Translations under genes and position numbers: made by a program
Shown: in pieces, positions 53,742 through 64,000 of the stretch
Layout of the letters: each line of letters begins with the position of its first letter
Position numbering within the stretch: position 1 is the stretch's first letter
Notes under the pieces: generated by a model
Told to the model about the DNA's origin: nothing
Databases searched by the model: none
What the model saw: the letters and a program-made list of their open reading frames with translations, nothing else
From: Zasmidium citrigriseum
Taxonomy: Eukaryota > Ascomycota > Dothideomycetes > Mycosphaerellales > Mycosphaerellaceae
Direction of reading: 5' to 3'
NCBI GenBank assembly: GCA_002786025.1
Contig: NHNW01000002.1
Location: 62,001-126,000 of the forward strand
DNA: 64,000 bases

Positions 53742-54383
53742 ATGGCAGAGACACGCACACCGAATCATGACCACTTCCGGCTGTTCGACCTTCCCCTCGA
53801 ACTACGAAACATCATTTACGAGTTCGTAGTAACGAGAGGAATCATCGATCCCACCAACATCAGCGTCGTCACCTATCGTACACCACCGAAGCGATGCCCA
53901 ATCATGTTCCACCTTCCCGGCGACAAAGAATGGGCTAGCGTCGACCAAAGCGACATCCCACCACTCCTTCAAACCTGCCGACAGCTGCGATTCGAAGCCT
54001 CCAAAGTCTACTACAGCAGCAACACTTTCGTCATCCGCCCTCGATACGATTCGCCACTTAATAGCACCTACCACTGGCTCAAAAGCCGCCAAACAGAAGC
54101 TTGCAGTTGGATGAGGAAGGTCTTGGTGCTATCACCTGCATGCTGTCGATGCGTCAAGTGGCATGGCACATTGAAGGTTCTCATCAATTTGAAGAGGGGT
54201 GATATCAAGTGGTTCGAGCAGAAGGGGCGCGAGAGATGTTGTCAACGACCGGAGCAGCTAGCATTGAGGACCAAGAAGGTTCGGAATATCATTGAAGAGG
54301 CGAATGCGTCTGGCGGTATTACTTGGGAAGACATCAACGCCATTGGCATGTGCATCAGGCGGGAGATACCACGGAGATGGTGA
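53742..54383 (+). CDS. 2EXR/F-box-like domain protein 3
   Basis: Intronless, 213 aa from ATG at 53742; the frame is open further upstream, but that stretch overlaps the divergent gene. HFRLFDLPLELRNIIYEFVV (residues 12-31) is the family signature. Then IPPLLQTCRQLRFEASKVYYSSNTFVI (about residues 69-95), a nearly canonical match to the second conserved block. A Cys-rich stretch (ACCRCVKWH; RCCQRPEQ) lies in the C-terminal half. Function unknown. Confidence 0.8.
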   Translation: MAETRTPNHDHFRLFDLPLELRNIIYEFVVTRGIIDPTNISVVTYRTPPKRCPIMFHLPGDKEWASVDQSDIPPLLQTCRQLRFEASKVYYSSNTFVIRPRYDSPLNSTYHWLKSRQTEACSWMRKVLVLSPACCRCVKWHGTLKVLINLKRGDIKWFEQKGRERCCQRPEQLALRTKKVRNIIEEANASGGITWEDINAIGMCIRREIPRRW

Positions 54384-54576
54384 GAACAGCGTTCGCTTCG
54401 TGATCGATGGAGTAATGAATGGGATTATGGCAGATGCTGGGTATTGAGAATACTGGATACTGCTCATTATGTCAATCTGATACTGTGCTCAGTTCAAGAA
54501 CTCCCTCTGATCTCAACTTCGTCCTGGCGAGTCGATCCGGCGGATACTGTCTCTCTTCATCACCTCGGCTTCCAAT

Positions 54577-55134
54577 TTAGAAGACAAGCTGAGCCAAGCG
54601 AGCAGTCAAGCCCGCAACCACGACAGAGCTGGTGGCGAAGACTTGGAATCGAGCCATCACCTTGTTGACGGTGGCATGAATGAGCGAATGGATAATGCGC
54701 AGGCCTGTGTATCCCCACGCAGCATAGACTCTGAGTAGTAGGTTAGCAGATGTCTCAACTATGCAATACGAGGGCTTTTGCCCCATAATTTTGCATACGT
54801 GTACGGATGAGAGTCGCCAACCATGGCAAGAGCGAGCGCAACGGCAAAGAAGATAGTTGGCTGCTCATGCAAGTGGTTGTAGTTCTCCGCCTGCCAGCGA
54901 ATCTTTGGTGGAATCTTGGTCTTCACTATTCTGATGTCAGCGATCTTACTCATCACAACCAATCTGGACAATCTACTTACGATCATCCGTGACCGTCTCG
55001 CCATTGGGCTCAACATTGTACTTCGACATGGCGGGGAGACGAGTCGCGTACATCCACGCCTCCATCACGAAAGTCCATCCTGCAAGAGCAGCGACGGGGC
55101 GGAGGAGAGGCGAGCGACCGAGTTGGAGAGCCAT
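54577..55134 (-). CDS. MAPEG family membrane protein
   Basis: Exons (minus) 55134-54981, 54925-54799 and 54730-54577 give 144 aa; all joints in phase (GTAAGT and GTATGC donors, a CTAAC branch site in intron 2). The protein has WQAENYNHLHEQPTIFFAVALALA, an AENxxEQ-type motif of the MAPEG family, and GLRIIHSLIHATVNKVMARF, matching the RxxHSL block. Four hydrophobic segments fit the usual fold. MAPEG proteins include glutathione-dependent transferases and leukotriene/prostaglandin synthases; the fungal substrate is unknown. Confidence 0.82.
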
Positions 55135-56043
55135 TCTGTTGTTCTGGATTCGTGTTCTGGAAATTCGATGTCGTTGTTGATTGAAGGATGGTCCAAGGAC
55201 GGAAGGAGTGAGGTTGGAGCTTGAGCTCCATAGAGTCCATACCCTCGGCAGTTGGCTGAACCTTGATGGGTACCCCTGTCGTTGGTGACTAAGCGACACG
55301 GGTGTTGGTCCCGCTCGTCCATTCGTTGGGTTTCTTCTCCTGACTTCACCTCAAGATCTTGTCGACAAGTACGAAATCTCTCGAATGGATTGACACTAGG
55401 CTTGCGACCGACAGTGCTTCGGATGCCAGAGATTCTCATCCACAAGGCTGCCGCTCTCGATCCAGCATGCTACTTGGGTACGGCAGCAAGAACGCACACA
55501 TGCCAGAGTCTTTGTGAATGAAGATACTGCCAATCTGTATCTGTATAGGCAAAGTGCACACTGCATTGGTCTCACTGCTCATGTGGCAATCGATGAAAGA
55601 ACAGTGATGGAGGAGTAAGATACATGTACTGGAAGCTGCCGGAGCAGAGCTCCTGCAATCCACTATTTTAAGCCAGCCTTGCGATGCATGCATGCTGTGC
55701 CTCAAAGCTGTCAGCCTATCTGTCCGCCCCTCCATCATGAGCTCTCTATTTGCACACGCTAAGCTCAGAATCGCAGGTGTCAGCTACAAAGGTGTGCTGC
55801 GTGACGAACCACGACCTATCTGGCTATTGAATAGACTTTAGCCTTACTGCCGACTTTTGCTGAAGATGCATCTTCGCACGGCACGCGTGCATGTGGCAAA
55901 TATTGATGTCGCTGGCAGCATGCAAGTCCAATATGTACACCGGGGCGCAGTTCCCTCCATGCGGCCGCCTGGCCGTATGAAAGCACGAGCCTTTCGTCGT
56001 TTCAGGGGCGGCCTGAAACGCGACCATATCTGCTTCAACCAAA
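55135..56043. promoter_or_regulatory. divergent intergenic region MAPEG / DUF3176
   Basis: About 910 bp between two divergently transcribed genes. Short open frames on both strands have no domain support. Confidence 0.5.
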
Positions 56044-58264
56044 ATGGCTCGCTTTCACAAACTGGTCGACAAGTCTGAGAATACCTTCGCCAAATGGGCG
56101 GGAACTTGGGACGTGGAGATCTTCGCGGTCATCTTCAGCTGTCTCACCTTGATCGCCATGATCATAATGCTCGCAGAAGGAAACGATAAGATTGTCTGGA
56201 GCGGTGTCACACTCAATACCTACGTATCGATATTGGCGACCGCGAGTAAGCTATCGGCGCTCTTCGCTCTCAGCTCAGCCATCGGACAGACCAAGTGGAA
56301 CACCTTCAGGAGACAGTCTGGCTCGTTGCTGGAATTCGAGGCGATCGATCTGGCTAGTCGAGGGGCGCTTGGATGTGTGCAGCTACTTTTTCAGACTCGC
56401 AAGGTGTATGTTGAAATCTGATACATATCTGCTGACACCGAGACTGATGTTTGCGATAATAGCGCTCTCGTCGGCGCCTTAACGTTCATCCTCGCATTCG
56501 CCTTCGACCCCTTCACACAGCAACTAGTCCAACTAAAGGCCGACATGTCCTTCAAAGACAGTGCCAGTGTCGCCGCACCAATCACTGCAAGATACAGTGG
56601 GGGAAGTCAACTGCATCATCCAATGATGGGTATGAATCACCCAAGCCCTGCCACTTATTGCTAACACAGTAGCAGTTGTAAACTCATCGTCGATGGAGAC
56701 CCTGCTCGATCCTCACGTTGACATCGCCATGCAAACCTCGATATTGTCCGGGCTCGTTCAGGACGAGAGTATCGTAACCAGGCAACTCCTGGTCTCGTGT
56801 CCTTCTGGAAACTGTACCTGGGCGCCAATGAAATCGCTCGCTGTCTGCAGTCGCTGCGACGATATTGGATCGATGATAAAGAAGTCCAGCTCGAAAGGCA
56901 ATCCGCTCAACCTCATGATAGGGGAGGGCGATGCGCCCATGGCGATTACAAGAAACACGAGATACTCACTGCTTAATGGGCTCTACATCGAGAACGTAGA
57001 TGGGTGGACGCAACTCCGCATGACTACTCTCGGAACGGGACGGCCGGAGGATACTGTGCAGATGAAAGATGTCGACACCTTGATCTTCTCTATGACAATG
57101 CTCAGAGCGTTGCCAAATCCACGGAACGCATCTGCTGTTTGGCCCGATCTCTCCATTCAGGCTACTGAATGCGCCCTTTACTACTGCGTGAGGCAGTATT
57201 ATCTCGCCGTGGAAGGCAACGAAATCAAGCAAAATTCTAGCGAGCTTGTCGACATGAAGCGTCGGCCAGACTCGTGGCAACCATACACGTCGTCCTCCAA
57301 TCGCTCCGCATCATCTGTTGTGTCGAATTCGATCTCGTGGGATATGGCCGACTCTACCAACCACACTGATCTGTCCCTTGGCGACGGGAAGCAAAACTTC
57401 AATGTGTCTTTCGATGCAGTTCGGTCAATCAGCCAGTACTTCTGGGCCAACTTCTACACCAACATCACGGAATTCCCGCACGTTACTGGGTTCTATATTG
57501 ACTCCTCAGAAGGTGAAGACTTCCGGCCAAGCGTAATGCAGCTGCTATACGGAGAGGACGATATTCCCAAGAGATTCGAAACTTTGGCTCATAGCATGAC
57601 CAACGCCGTTCGCATGCACCAAGCAGGAAGGGAAGATATCCATGGCAAAATTGGCCGCTCAGTGACGAAGTATCGGATCGAATGGCCATGGATCACAATG
57701 CCGATCCTCATCGTTTTCGCCACGATCGTACAACTCATTCTAACGATTCGAAACTCGCGCACACGACCGATCTTGAAGTCGAGCATTCTCGCTGTCTTGT
57801 CTCGCGGGCCGTATCTCAATGGAGTATTCGATGGCGCCGAGACTGTCAAAGATCTGAGAGATGCAGCTGCTCAGGAGAACGTCTGCTTGTTCGACATGGC
57901 TGAGCCGATGATCTCACCTCGCCATGCGAAGAAGTTCTCTATCAGCTCTTCTGATATGACGGCCTCTTCGCCTGCATTGACGGTGGATGGACCGCGGTCT
58001 TCTTCGCTGGCTCAAGATAGTCCAAGCCACTGGAATGCCGACGGGTTCTCTGTCACACAGATGAGCACTGGGAGATCGAATCACGGACTTGGTATAAGTA
58101 GTGATGATGGAAGTCCGCTGGTGTCGCCTCGACGCGCATTGCTGTCGTCATGGCATGAAAGGTCAATGTCGTCTGGGGTAGAGGACACTCAGGGGTCACC
58201 TCTGCTGAGGGAGATGCAAGAAGACTGTCCTCACTTTCGAAGTGCGGAAAGGGGGTCAAGATGA
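56044..58264 (+). CDS. DUF3176 membrane protein
   Basis: Exons 56044-56405, 56463-56629 and 56676-58264 give 705 aa. The GTATGT donor at 56406 is needed to keep frame into ALVGALTFILAFAFDPFTQQ. Transmembrane segments lie at about residues 28-46 and 58-77, at ALVGALTFILAFAF, and near residue 510 (MPILIVFATIVQLILTI). Features of DUF3176 include WNTF after segment 2, DPFTQQLV, and a Cys-containing SGNCTW block opening a long extracytoplasmic domain with several N-glycosylation sequons. The C-terminal tail (about 170 residues) is Ser-rich and probably cytoplasmic. Function of the family is unknown. Confidence 0.85.
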
Positions 58265-58532
58265 GCGCTGCGACCAGATCATAATGTCAATCGCACGATT
58301 TCTTTCACGCCAATCGCCAGAGGAAGCCTGTCATACCTTTCGTCAAGATGTCGAACCTGAGGCACCCATGCAGTATTCAGCTGTACCAAGCTCAGCTACA
58401 TCTGCATGCTCGTTACTATCAACTTTCCTTTTGTGCCGCCAGACCAACCGCTGGAGGCCCCTTCTCTCTGCGAAGAGAGTGCTGAGGAATCAAAAGACTC
58501 AATGTCGAGGCATCCTCTGCAATCTGTTCGAG

Positions 58533-60293
58533 ATGGGCGATCTCGAAAGCTTGTACAGAGACCTGCGGCTCGACCAAAGCGAGATCAGAGTCTTGACTCT
58601 CGTCCCTGGCAATCCAGACGATGCCATCGAGTGCAAGCTCTCCAAGTTGCGTTTGGACGATCAAGCTGAGTTTAGCGCTCTGTCCTACGTCTGGGGCGAC
58701 CAGAAAGACACCAAGCCCATCGCGGTCAATGGCATCGCATTTCAGGCGACATCAAACTTGGAGGCGGCACTTCGCCATCTTCGTAATCTTAAAGAGCAAC
58801 TCATCGTCTGGATCGACGCCGTGTGCATGAATCAAAGCGATGTCGAAGAACGGAATTGTCAAGTCCAGCTCATGGGCAGGATCTACAGCAGAGCTTCCAC
58901 GGTCTTTATCTGGATCGGCAATGGTGATGCTGATAGCGATAACGCTTTCGACTCGATGGATGCAATCAACGCTGGTCAACTCGACAATCGAGCGAAGACG
59001 GAGACGGCCAATTTCTACCTCACAGTTGGCAATAGACCTTGGTTCAGACGGGTGTGGATTCTGCAGGAAATGGCCCTGGCTAGCAATGATCCAATCGTTG
59101 TCTGCGGGAATCGAAGAGTCCCTTGGTCCGCTTTCATTGGAGCATGGCATACCGTTGCTAGAGAGATGTTTTCTGAGACAGACGAAATGCGCAGGATCCT
59201 AGGCCCGCGCGGTGAGGGTAAGAAGGCCGAGATTATGGGCAAATTGAAGATCGACGTTCTCGACGAGTTACGACAAGCCGTGCAGACCGGACCTGGCGAG
59301 GAGCTAAGAAAGCTTCTGATCATCTCACGAACATCGCAGTCGACGGACCAAAGAGATCGAATTTACGGACTTCTTGGCATGTTGAAGGCTGGAGAGCCTG
59401 GAACAGAGATCAAAGTCGAATATGGCCTGTCGACAGCTCAAGTGTATGTTCAAGCCATGGCGCATCTCTTTGCGAATGGAATTGGTCCCTATGTTCTGTC
59501 TGGTCTGTGGTTGCAGGTGCTTTCGCCCACGATTGAAGGGCTTCCGTCTTGGGTGCCGGATTTCTCGATGCAGACGTCTGGTCATGCGGTTGGGTTTAGC
59601 GGGACCACGTTTCGTCCTCCTGATCCTTTGAGTGTTTCTGGTCCTGGGGCTGGGGCGCATAACGGGAAGCTGATGGACGACGGGCAAACGTTGGCGGTTG
59701 AAGCCTTGCCTGTCGATGTCGTCGAGGATGTTCTTATCCTGGACCAGCACTTCGCCACAGCCGTCTCCCAACTTCCTGACGTGGAAGTTCTGGTGGCCGC
59801 TGCCCGCAAACGCTTTGTGCCAGACCCTCAACTTCGGCCTTCCTTCGAGAAGTACAGGTCATGCGAGCCACTCTGGAAAGTCTTGATCTCCGGCTCAGCC
59901 TTCGGGTCAGGATACGATGAAGCACCACCAGCGTATGAAGAGCAATACGAAAAGCTCCGAGCGGCTGAACGCGACTTGCCGCAACATATACAAGACGCCA
60001 CCGGTGTGATGGAGCCTGATCGCGAATACACAAACGCTCTTCGGCAGCACCTGCCTGGTCGTGCATTCTTCACTACGAAAAGTGGTCTCTACGGGCTTGC
60101 GGTGCCGGAGGTAGAGAAGGGAGATGAGATCTGCATCTGGTTTGGTGCTACGATCCCGTTTGTTGTGCGCAACGAGGGCAAATTCTGCCGGCTTGTTGGT
60201 GGTGCTTATGTGGGTGGTATCATGGCTGGTGAGATGGTCGATGAGTTGTATTGCGAGGATCTCTTGGATTCGAAACCGTTGATGGTGAGGTGA
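58533..60293 (+). CDS. HET-domain protein 4
   Basis: The open frame reaches back to 58242, overlapping the previous gene, so ATG 58533 (MGDLESLYRDLRLDQ) is preferred: 586 aa, intronless. HET domain at about residues 45-190: FSALSYVWGDQKDT, ATSNLEAALRHLR, VWIDAVCMNQSDVEERNCQV, RIYSRASTVFIWIGN and a WFRRVWILQEMALA block. RDRIYGLLGML and LPSWVPDFS follow. The C-terminal LYGLAVPEVEKGDEICIWFG-x5-FVVR is the common terminal block. Closest in architecture to HET protein 1. A proline-rich acidic insert lies near residue 455. Confidence 0.88.
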   Translation: MGDLESLYRDLRLDQSEIRVLTLVPGNPDDAIECKLSKLRLDDQAEFSALSYVWGDQKDTKPIAVNGIAFQATSNLEAALRHLRNLKEQLIVWIDAVCMNQSDVEERNCQVQLMGRIYSRASTVFIWIGNGDADSDNAFDSMDAINAGQLDNRAKTETANFYLTVGNRPWFRRVWILQEMALASNDPIVVCGNRRVPWSAFIGAWHTVAREMFSETDEMRRILGPRGEGKKAEIMGKLKIDVLDELRQAVQTGPGEELRKLLIISRTSQSTDQRDRIYGLLGMLKAGEPGTEIKVEYGLSTAQVYVQAMAHLFANGIGPYVLSGLWLQVLSPTIEGLPSWVPDFSMQTSGHAVGFSGTTFRPPDPLSVSGPGAGAHNGKLMDDGQTLAVEALPVDVVEDVLILDQHFATAVSQLPDVEVLVAAARKRFVPDPQLRPSFEKYRSCEPLWKVLISGSAFGSGYDEAPPAYEEQYEKLRAAERDLPQHIQDATGVMEPDREYTNALRQHLPGRAFFTTKSGLYGLAVPEVEKGDEICIWFGATIPFVVRNEGKFCRLVGGAYVGGIMAGEMVDELYCEDLLDSKPLMVR

Positions 60294-60519
60294 TGTCGCG
60301 CGCAAAAAGCATAGCGCGGACCTAGTCGTCAAGGTGAAGATGAAGGCGGGAGCGAGAATCAATACGCCAAATTGTCTCCTGTCGACAACGTGCAGTGTGC
60401 TCAAGATGCTCCCGATTGAAGAGTTTGACTCCTTCTCTCGAGCCAGTGAACTGCATATCCCGACACACTTGATCCTTGTGCAGGCCGGACAACGGTCAAA
60501 GAGCGCTACGTGATTTGCC

Positions 60520-61400
60520 TCAAAACCCATTACATGGGGTTCCTATGCCCACAGACCGACATATGTCGCTGCAATGTCCTCTTATGTCTTTGAGGGCATA
60601 CATTCCCGACATGTAAGCCGTCTTCTCACAGTAGAATTTGCACCCAAAGTTCATGTCAACCAGAGCTCTGTCCCATCCCTGCCGAATTTGTAGATCTCTT
60701 GTCCTGCCGGCCTGGAATAGCTGCTCTGCGACCACGAAACCGTGTTCGAAAGCCCTTATCGTCTTCTGCATGAATTTGTCGTAGTCCCAAGGGTCTTTCA
60801 ACGCAGCTCTCTTGTCTTCTTCCGACATCTTCACGCTGTATTCCATATTCCAAGCCAAAGGGCTGTGTGCAATGGTCATGTTCTCTATGCCTTCCATCTG
60901 GGTGGCCCATCGCACCAAATCGAGGAGTCCTTTGCCGCACGTCCAGCGGTCCTTGAAGAAGAACAAAATCATGTTCATGTGCCTTCTGTTGCTCTCGCCG
61001 ATGGTCTCCATGAAGTCAATGAAATATCCGAAGTCGCAACCGTGAACATGGTACAGAAATCTGTTCTCGTGATAGAAAATGGGTATGCACTCTGAGCGGA
61101 TCTGTCGATTGACTCTCGTCAACGGGGGTTGGATGGCTTCGTATCTGTGCTCTAGACGATTAGCCAACGCTTAGAGAATCGCCATGAACCTTTGACTCGC
61201 CTTCGCCAATGCCTGCAAGCACTGGGAAGCATGATATCGCCCTGCGAAATCAATACGTCCTCGTATATCCTGTTACGCAGCTCGGCAGGCAGGTCAAGGA
61301 AGCGGAAACTGTCGGATGGCACCTGGACTGAGGTCAGTCCCTGACATTGCGGATTATGGAAATGAGATACTTGTGTTCTCACCTCGTCCTGCTCCGCCAT
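60520..61400 (-). CDS. 2EXR/F-box-like domain protein 4
   Basis: ATG at 61400. The preferred model joins 61400-61190 to 61151-60520 (280 aa) with a 38-nt intron and GTTCAT donor; an alternative donor at 61222 (GTGCTT, 71-nt intron) gives 269 aa. A 42-nt GTGAGA...TCAG segment after codon 6 could be a further in-frame intron. FRFLDLPAELRNRIYEDVLI is the family signature, then LTRVNRQIRSECIPIFYHENRFLYHV is the second block. The rest (FFFKDRWTCGKGL; GCKFYCEKTAY) is unrecognised. Neither donor is strong, so the splice is uncertain. Confidence 0.68.
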
Positions 61401-61810
61401 CTCGGCGTTGGTTCAAGCCGCGATGCAAGGTTGTGCGGTGTTCGTTTTGTTTCGGGAAGGACGTGAAGTCGAAGGAAGGAAGGCGACAAGGCACCAGCCG
61501 GCGCTAGCGCGACTTCACTTGCAGGGATCAAGCGCGTGGCAGTCACATGCTGACCCGCTAAGGGAAGTCAAAACTCGAATCTCTTCTTCGAATTCCGCAT
61601 TGCGACCTTCAATGTTTCTTGCGATATCCAAGTGCGGTAAACATGCCATGAGGTCGAATTGCAGCCCGTTGCTCGCTTCCGCGTGCTGCAGATGAAATCT
61701 CCAGGATACTTGATATTTTTGATCGACGAAGCACTTGCTCGACATTCTTGAGGTCCTTCATGGGACGGGATGCCTCAATTAAAGTATCTGGACATGTCGA
61801 AGCCTTCGAC
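61401..61810. other. intergenic between 2EXR-like gene 4 and MFS gene
   Basis: 410 bp holding the promoter of the 2EXR-like gene (minus) and the 3' end of the MFS gene (minus). No gene seen. Confidence 0.5.
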
Positions 61811-63519
61811 TCAGCTGCCTCCCTTCTCCTGGAACTGCACGCGAAAAGCATGCATTCCGACAGTCCCAATGATGGCCAGCGCGCCAAACAGTATGAGGAT
61901 CTGATATCCGTAGTCGTACTTCGGAGCATCGTAAGTGGGGAAGAGGCCCACTGCATCACATCAGTATAATGCACTTCGAAAAGAAATTCGAAGAACTTAC
62001 AGGGTAGCCAAGCATTGAAGGTGTACGAGATCACATTCCCCGTCGCCACGAGCAACTGCCTCAATGTGGGATCCGCAGCAGCGAGGTGGCTTCCCCAGGC
62101 CTATTACACATGTTAGCTAGACAATCTCACCGCTCAATAGCACGGACACTGACGATAACAATGGGTTGCGCCGCCATACCCGCATAGCTCAAATAATACG
62201 CAAACAGCAAGGCTCCCTTCGGCAACTCCCAAACCGCCAAAAGTGCATTCGACAAAATGACCAAAAGCTCAATCACTACAATCAGCGTAGCATTCCAGCC
62301 CGTCTGATCCGCAGCAATACCGAAGGCAAGAGCAGCGACGATACTCAGAGCATCACCAGCAGTGGGCAAGACGTTGGTCTGCACGACGCTGTACCCAGCA
62401 TCTTTGAGGTAGAGGTTGAAGTACTTCGTGCCAGCAGCTGCTTGTCCAACCATCAGATACGCCAGAACAAAGAGCCAGAGCCGCCAGTTCGTGAAAACAC
62501 GACCGATGACTGCGAAGGTGAGCTTCTCAGGGGCTTTGCGGCCGAAGGATTCGACTCGTTGGATGCCGTATTCTTTCTCCTGATCTCTTGTTAGCACTTA
62601 GTCTCAAAGCGCGTTGATATTGACTTACCTCTTTACTGAAATAGAACGCCCTGGTTGTATGCGGCAGATCCGGGACAGCAAACAGTCCCCATACGGCCAC
62701 TGGAATCCCAATAATCCCATCAAAAACAAACATCCACCTCCACCCAGCGAGCCCCTGCACCCCATCCATTCCCGTATACAGTGCCGCCTGCAGGTAGCCT
62801 GAGAACATATTGCCTACCTGACGCATAAAACCAGTATCAGTACGAATCTCAGAAAAATTCCTAGTCTGGGCCACACTCACCGCACTACTCTGCTCAAAAA
62901 CCGCCGCCCTCTTCGCCAACTCCATAGGCCCATACCAACCCCCCAGCAACGCCGCAAACCCCGGAAAACAACAAGCCTCCGCAAAGCCCACAAAAAACCT
63001 CAACACATACAACGTCTCCACACTCTTCGCAAAAGCCATGCCCACCACAAGCAAACTCCAAAAAATCTCACAGCAAGGAATAAACACGCTCGGGCGGATG
63101 TATTGCGCTTGGATCAACTGGGCGGGGAGGGTTCCCAAGAGGATTCCGATGTTGAAGTAGGTGTTTAGCCAGTTGCGTTCGTTGGCGTAGAGGGCCAGGT
63201 CTTCGCGCATGCCGGAGATGAAGGCGTTGGAGATGTTTGTTTGGTCGATTTGTTTGATGAAGTAGGCTAGACACATGTAGGAGAGCATGTAAGTGTCGAG
63301 TTTGAGGATGTGGGTGCGTTCTTGCGGGCTGCAGGAGAATGTGTCCCAGAAGATTCCGAGGATGCGGCGCCAGGTTGGTATTCGAGAGGGTGTTGTGTTT
63401 GCCTCATCGTATAATCGTGGTGTTGCAGCGGTGGTATTGTCTTGTACGGGGTCGGGGTTTGCTTGAACAGTCACCGATGTCTGCTTCTCTGATATCCCTT
63501 CTTGCTTTTCGGACTCCAT
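61811..63519 (-). CDS. MFS transporter, anion:cation symporter (Dal5-like)
   Basis: Exons (minus) 63519-62881, 62817-62629, 62579-62154, 62100-62001 and 61950-61811 give 497 aa. Introns are 63, 49, 53 and 50 nt; the 63-nt one is in frame but has canonical ends. The frame is open nine codons upstream of 63519 without ATG. IKQIDQTNISNAFISGMREDL with NWLNTYFNIG is characteristic of the allantoate/pantothenate/nicotinate-type symporters (Dal5/Fen2/Liz1 group). About 12 transmembrane segments; hydrophilic Thr/Gln-rich N-terminus. Substrate cannot be assigned, but vitamins, ureides or small organic anions are likely. Confidence 0.87.
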
Positions 63520-63873
63520 GGTGAGTGTTGTCTTTGTGGATGTCAAAATCTTCGATACGGCTTCTTGAACTCTTTCAAAAAGTCATAAACATGGTGTAGA
63601 GGTAGTAAGGGGAGTAACTTGCGCAACAAAAGTGGAAACTTGATATCAAACGCCTACGGCCGCCGAAGGCCAGCATCGCTGAGTACCGCTGCAATGCTAG
63701 AAAAACTGTTCGTTGAGCACCTAGATCGCCGCTCTTGGCGAGTGGACCTTGGTGGGCGCAGGATGCTTGGCGTGCATGGGTACGGAGATACTGTAGTGTT
63801 GTAGGTAGGAAAGGAAAAAGGGATGATGTGAGAAATCCAGCTTCGATAGTGGAAGTGATACAGGGCATCAAGC
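63520..63873. other. intergenic, promoter of MFS gene and 3' end of next gene
   Basis: 354 bp without a supported gene; short open frames on both strands have no features. Confidence 0.5.
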
Positions 63874-64000
63874 TCACCGCTTGCCAGTCCTCTTCGCCTT
63901 CTCCCTCGCATACGCATTGCTCTCGGCACCCTCCTCGGCCTGCACACTCGCCACCAAACGACGATACTTCTTCTCGTACTCCTCGTCTCTGGCTCTCTTC
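63874..64000 (-). CDS. C-terminal end of a basic protein (partial)
   Basis: The minus strand is open from the window edge to a stop at 63874-63876. The last 41 residues are highly charged and helical: ARDEEYEKKYRRLVASVQ, then AREKAKRTGKR at the end. This looks like the tail of a nuclear, nucleolar or ribosome-associated protein, but no family can be named from it. Confidence 0.55.
   Translation of the reverse strand, partial: KRARDEEYEKKYRRLVASVQAEEGAESNAYAREKAKRTGKR

Noticed and set aside
55857..56078. Small open frames upstream of the DUF3176 gene
   Set aside because: No signal peptide, domain or splice support; they overlap the likely promoter.
58242..58532. N-terminal extension of HET protein 4
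   Set aside because: It would overlap the end of the DUF3176 gene, has no conserved sequence, and ATG 58533 is followed directly by residues typical of the family.
31432..64000. tRNA genes, rRNA, CRISPR arrays
   Set aside because: No cloverleaf with A/B boxes, rRNA segments or regularly spaced repeats was recognised on reading; a tRNAscan-SE run would be decisive for tRNAs.

Overview
The window reads as a filamentous ascomycete, most likely a dothideomycete. The genes have short GT-AG introns (about 40-66 nt) with fungal branch sites, and the families are typical of that group (HET domain, 2EXR/F-box-like, DUF3176, Dal5-type MFS, small cysteine-rich secreted proteins). Bases 1-31,431 are an almost gene-free block in which CpA and TpG are nearly absent. 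This is the signature of repeat-induced point mutation (RIP), and in-frame TAG/TAA codons stand where CAG/CAA would be expected. The organism is an inference; no species is claimed.

The block is a nest of transposons. A minus-strand Ty3/gypsy element (about 900-6483, with a probable 5' LTR remnant at 31272-31431) is split by a very large LTR element (6484-31271, 358-bp LTRs, A/CTAG target duplication). That element has gag, protease, reverse transcriptase, RNase H and integrase on the plus strand, then about 6.5 kb of additional degraded coding sequence between integrase and the 3' LTR. Its reverse transcriptase is split by a 8.95-kb hAT transposon (12098-21047) with an exact 8-bp duplication (GAGAGGAC) and related terminal inverted repeats. 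The hAT retains more CpA/TpG than its host, so it probably arrived last.

The most striking content lies inside the hAT. Besides a recognisable hAT transposase it carries two genes with histone H3 sequence. One (17763-18242) is a clear histone-fold protein closest in pattern to centromeric H3 (CENP-A/CenH3), and three of its stop codons fall on glutamines invariant in H3. The other (18641-20760) starts with an H3-like tail, has a divergent H3 fold, and then a long extension of basic repeats, an acidic run and lysine-rich sequence. A 24-bp module, two CGTAGCCGGYR units 2 bp apart, occurs 14 times and only in this element; several copies look like the 5' ends of tiny introns, as in introner-like elements.

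From about 31,432 base composition returns abruptly to normal and 20 genes follow. Housekeeping genes are TVP23 (Golgi membrane), RAB GDP-dissociation inhibitor, a MAPEG protein and an MFS transporter. The rest is accessory in character: four HET-domain genes, four small 2EXR/F-box-like genes, a run of three related single-zinc-finger proteins, two secreted proteins, a zinc-type dehydrogenase/enoyl reductase, and a DUF3176 membrane protein. A partial gene runs off the right edge. Gene models with introns were derived by hand from splice signals and reading-frame continuity.
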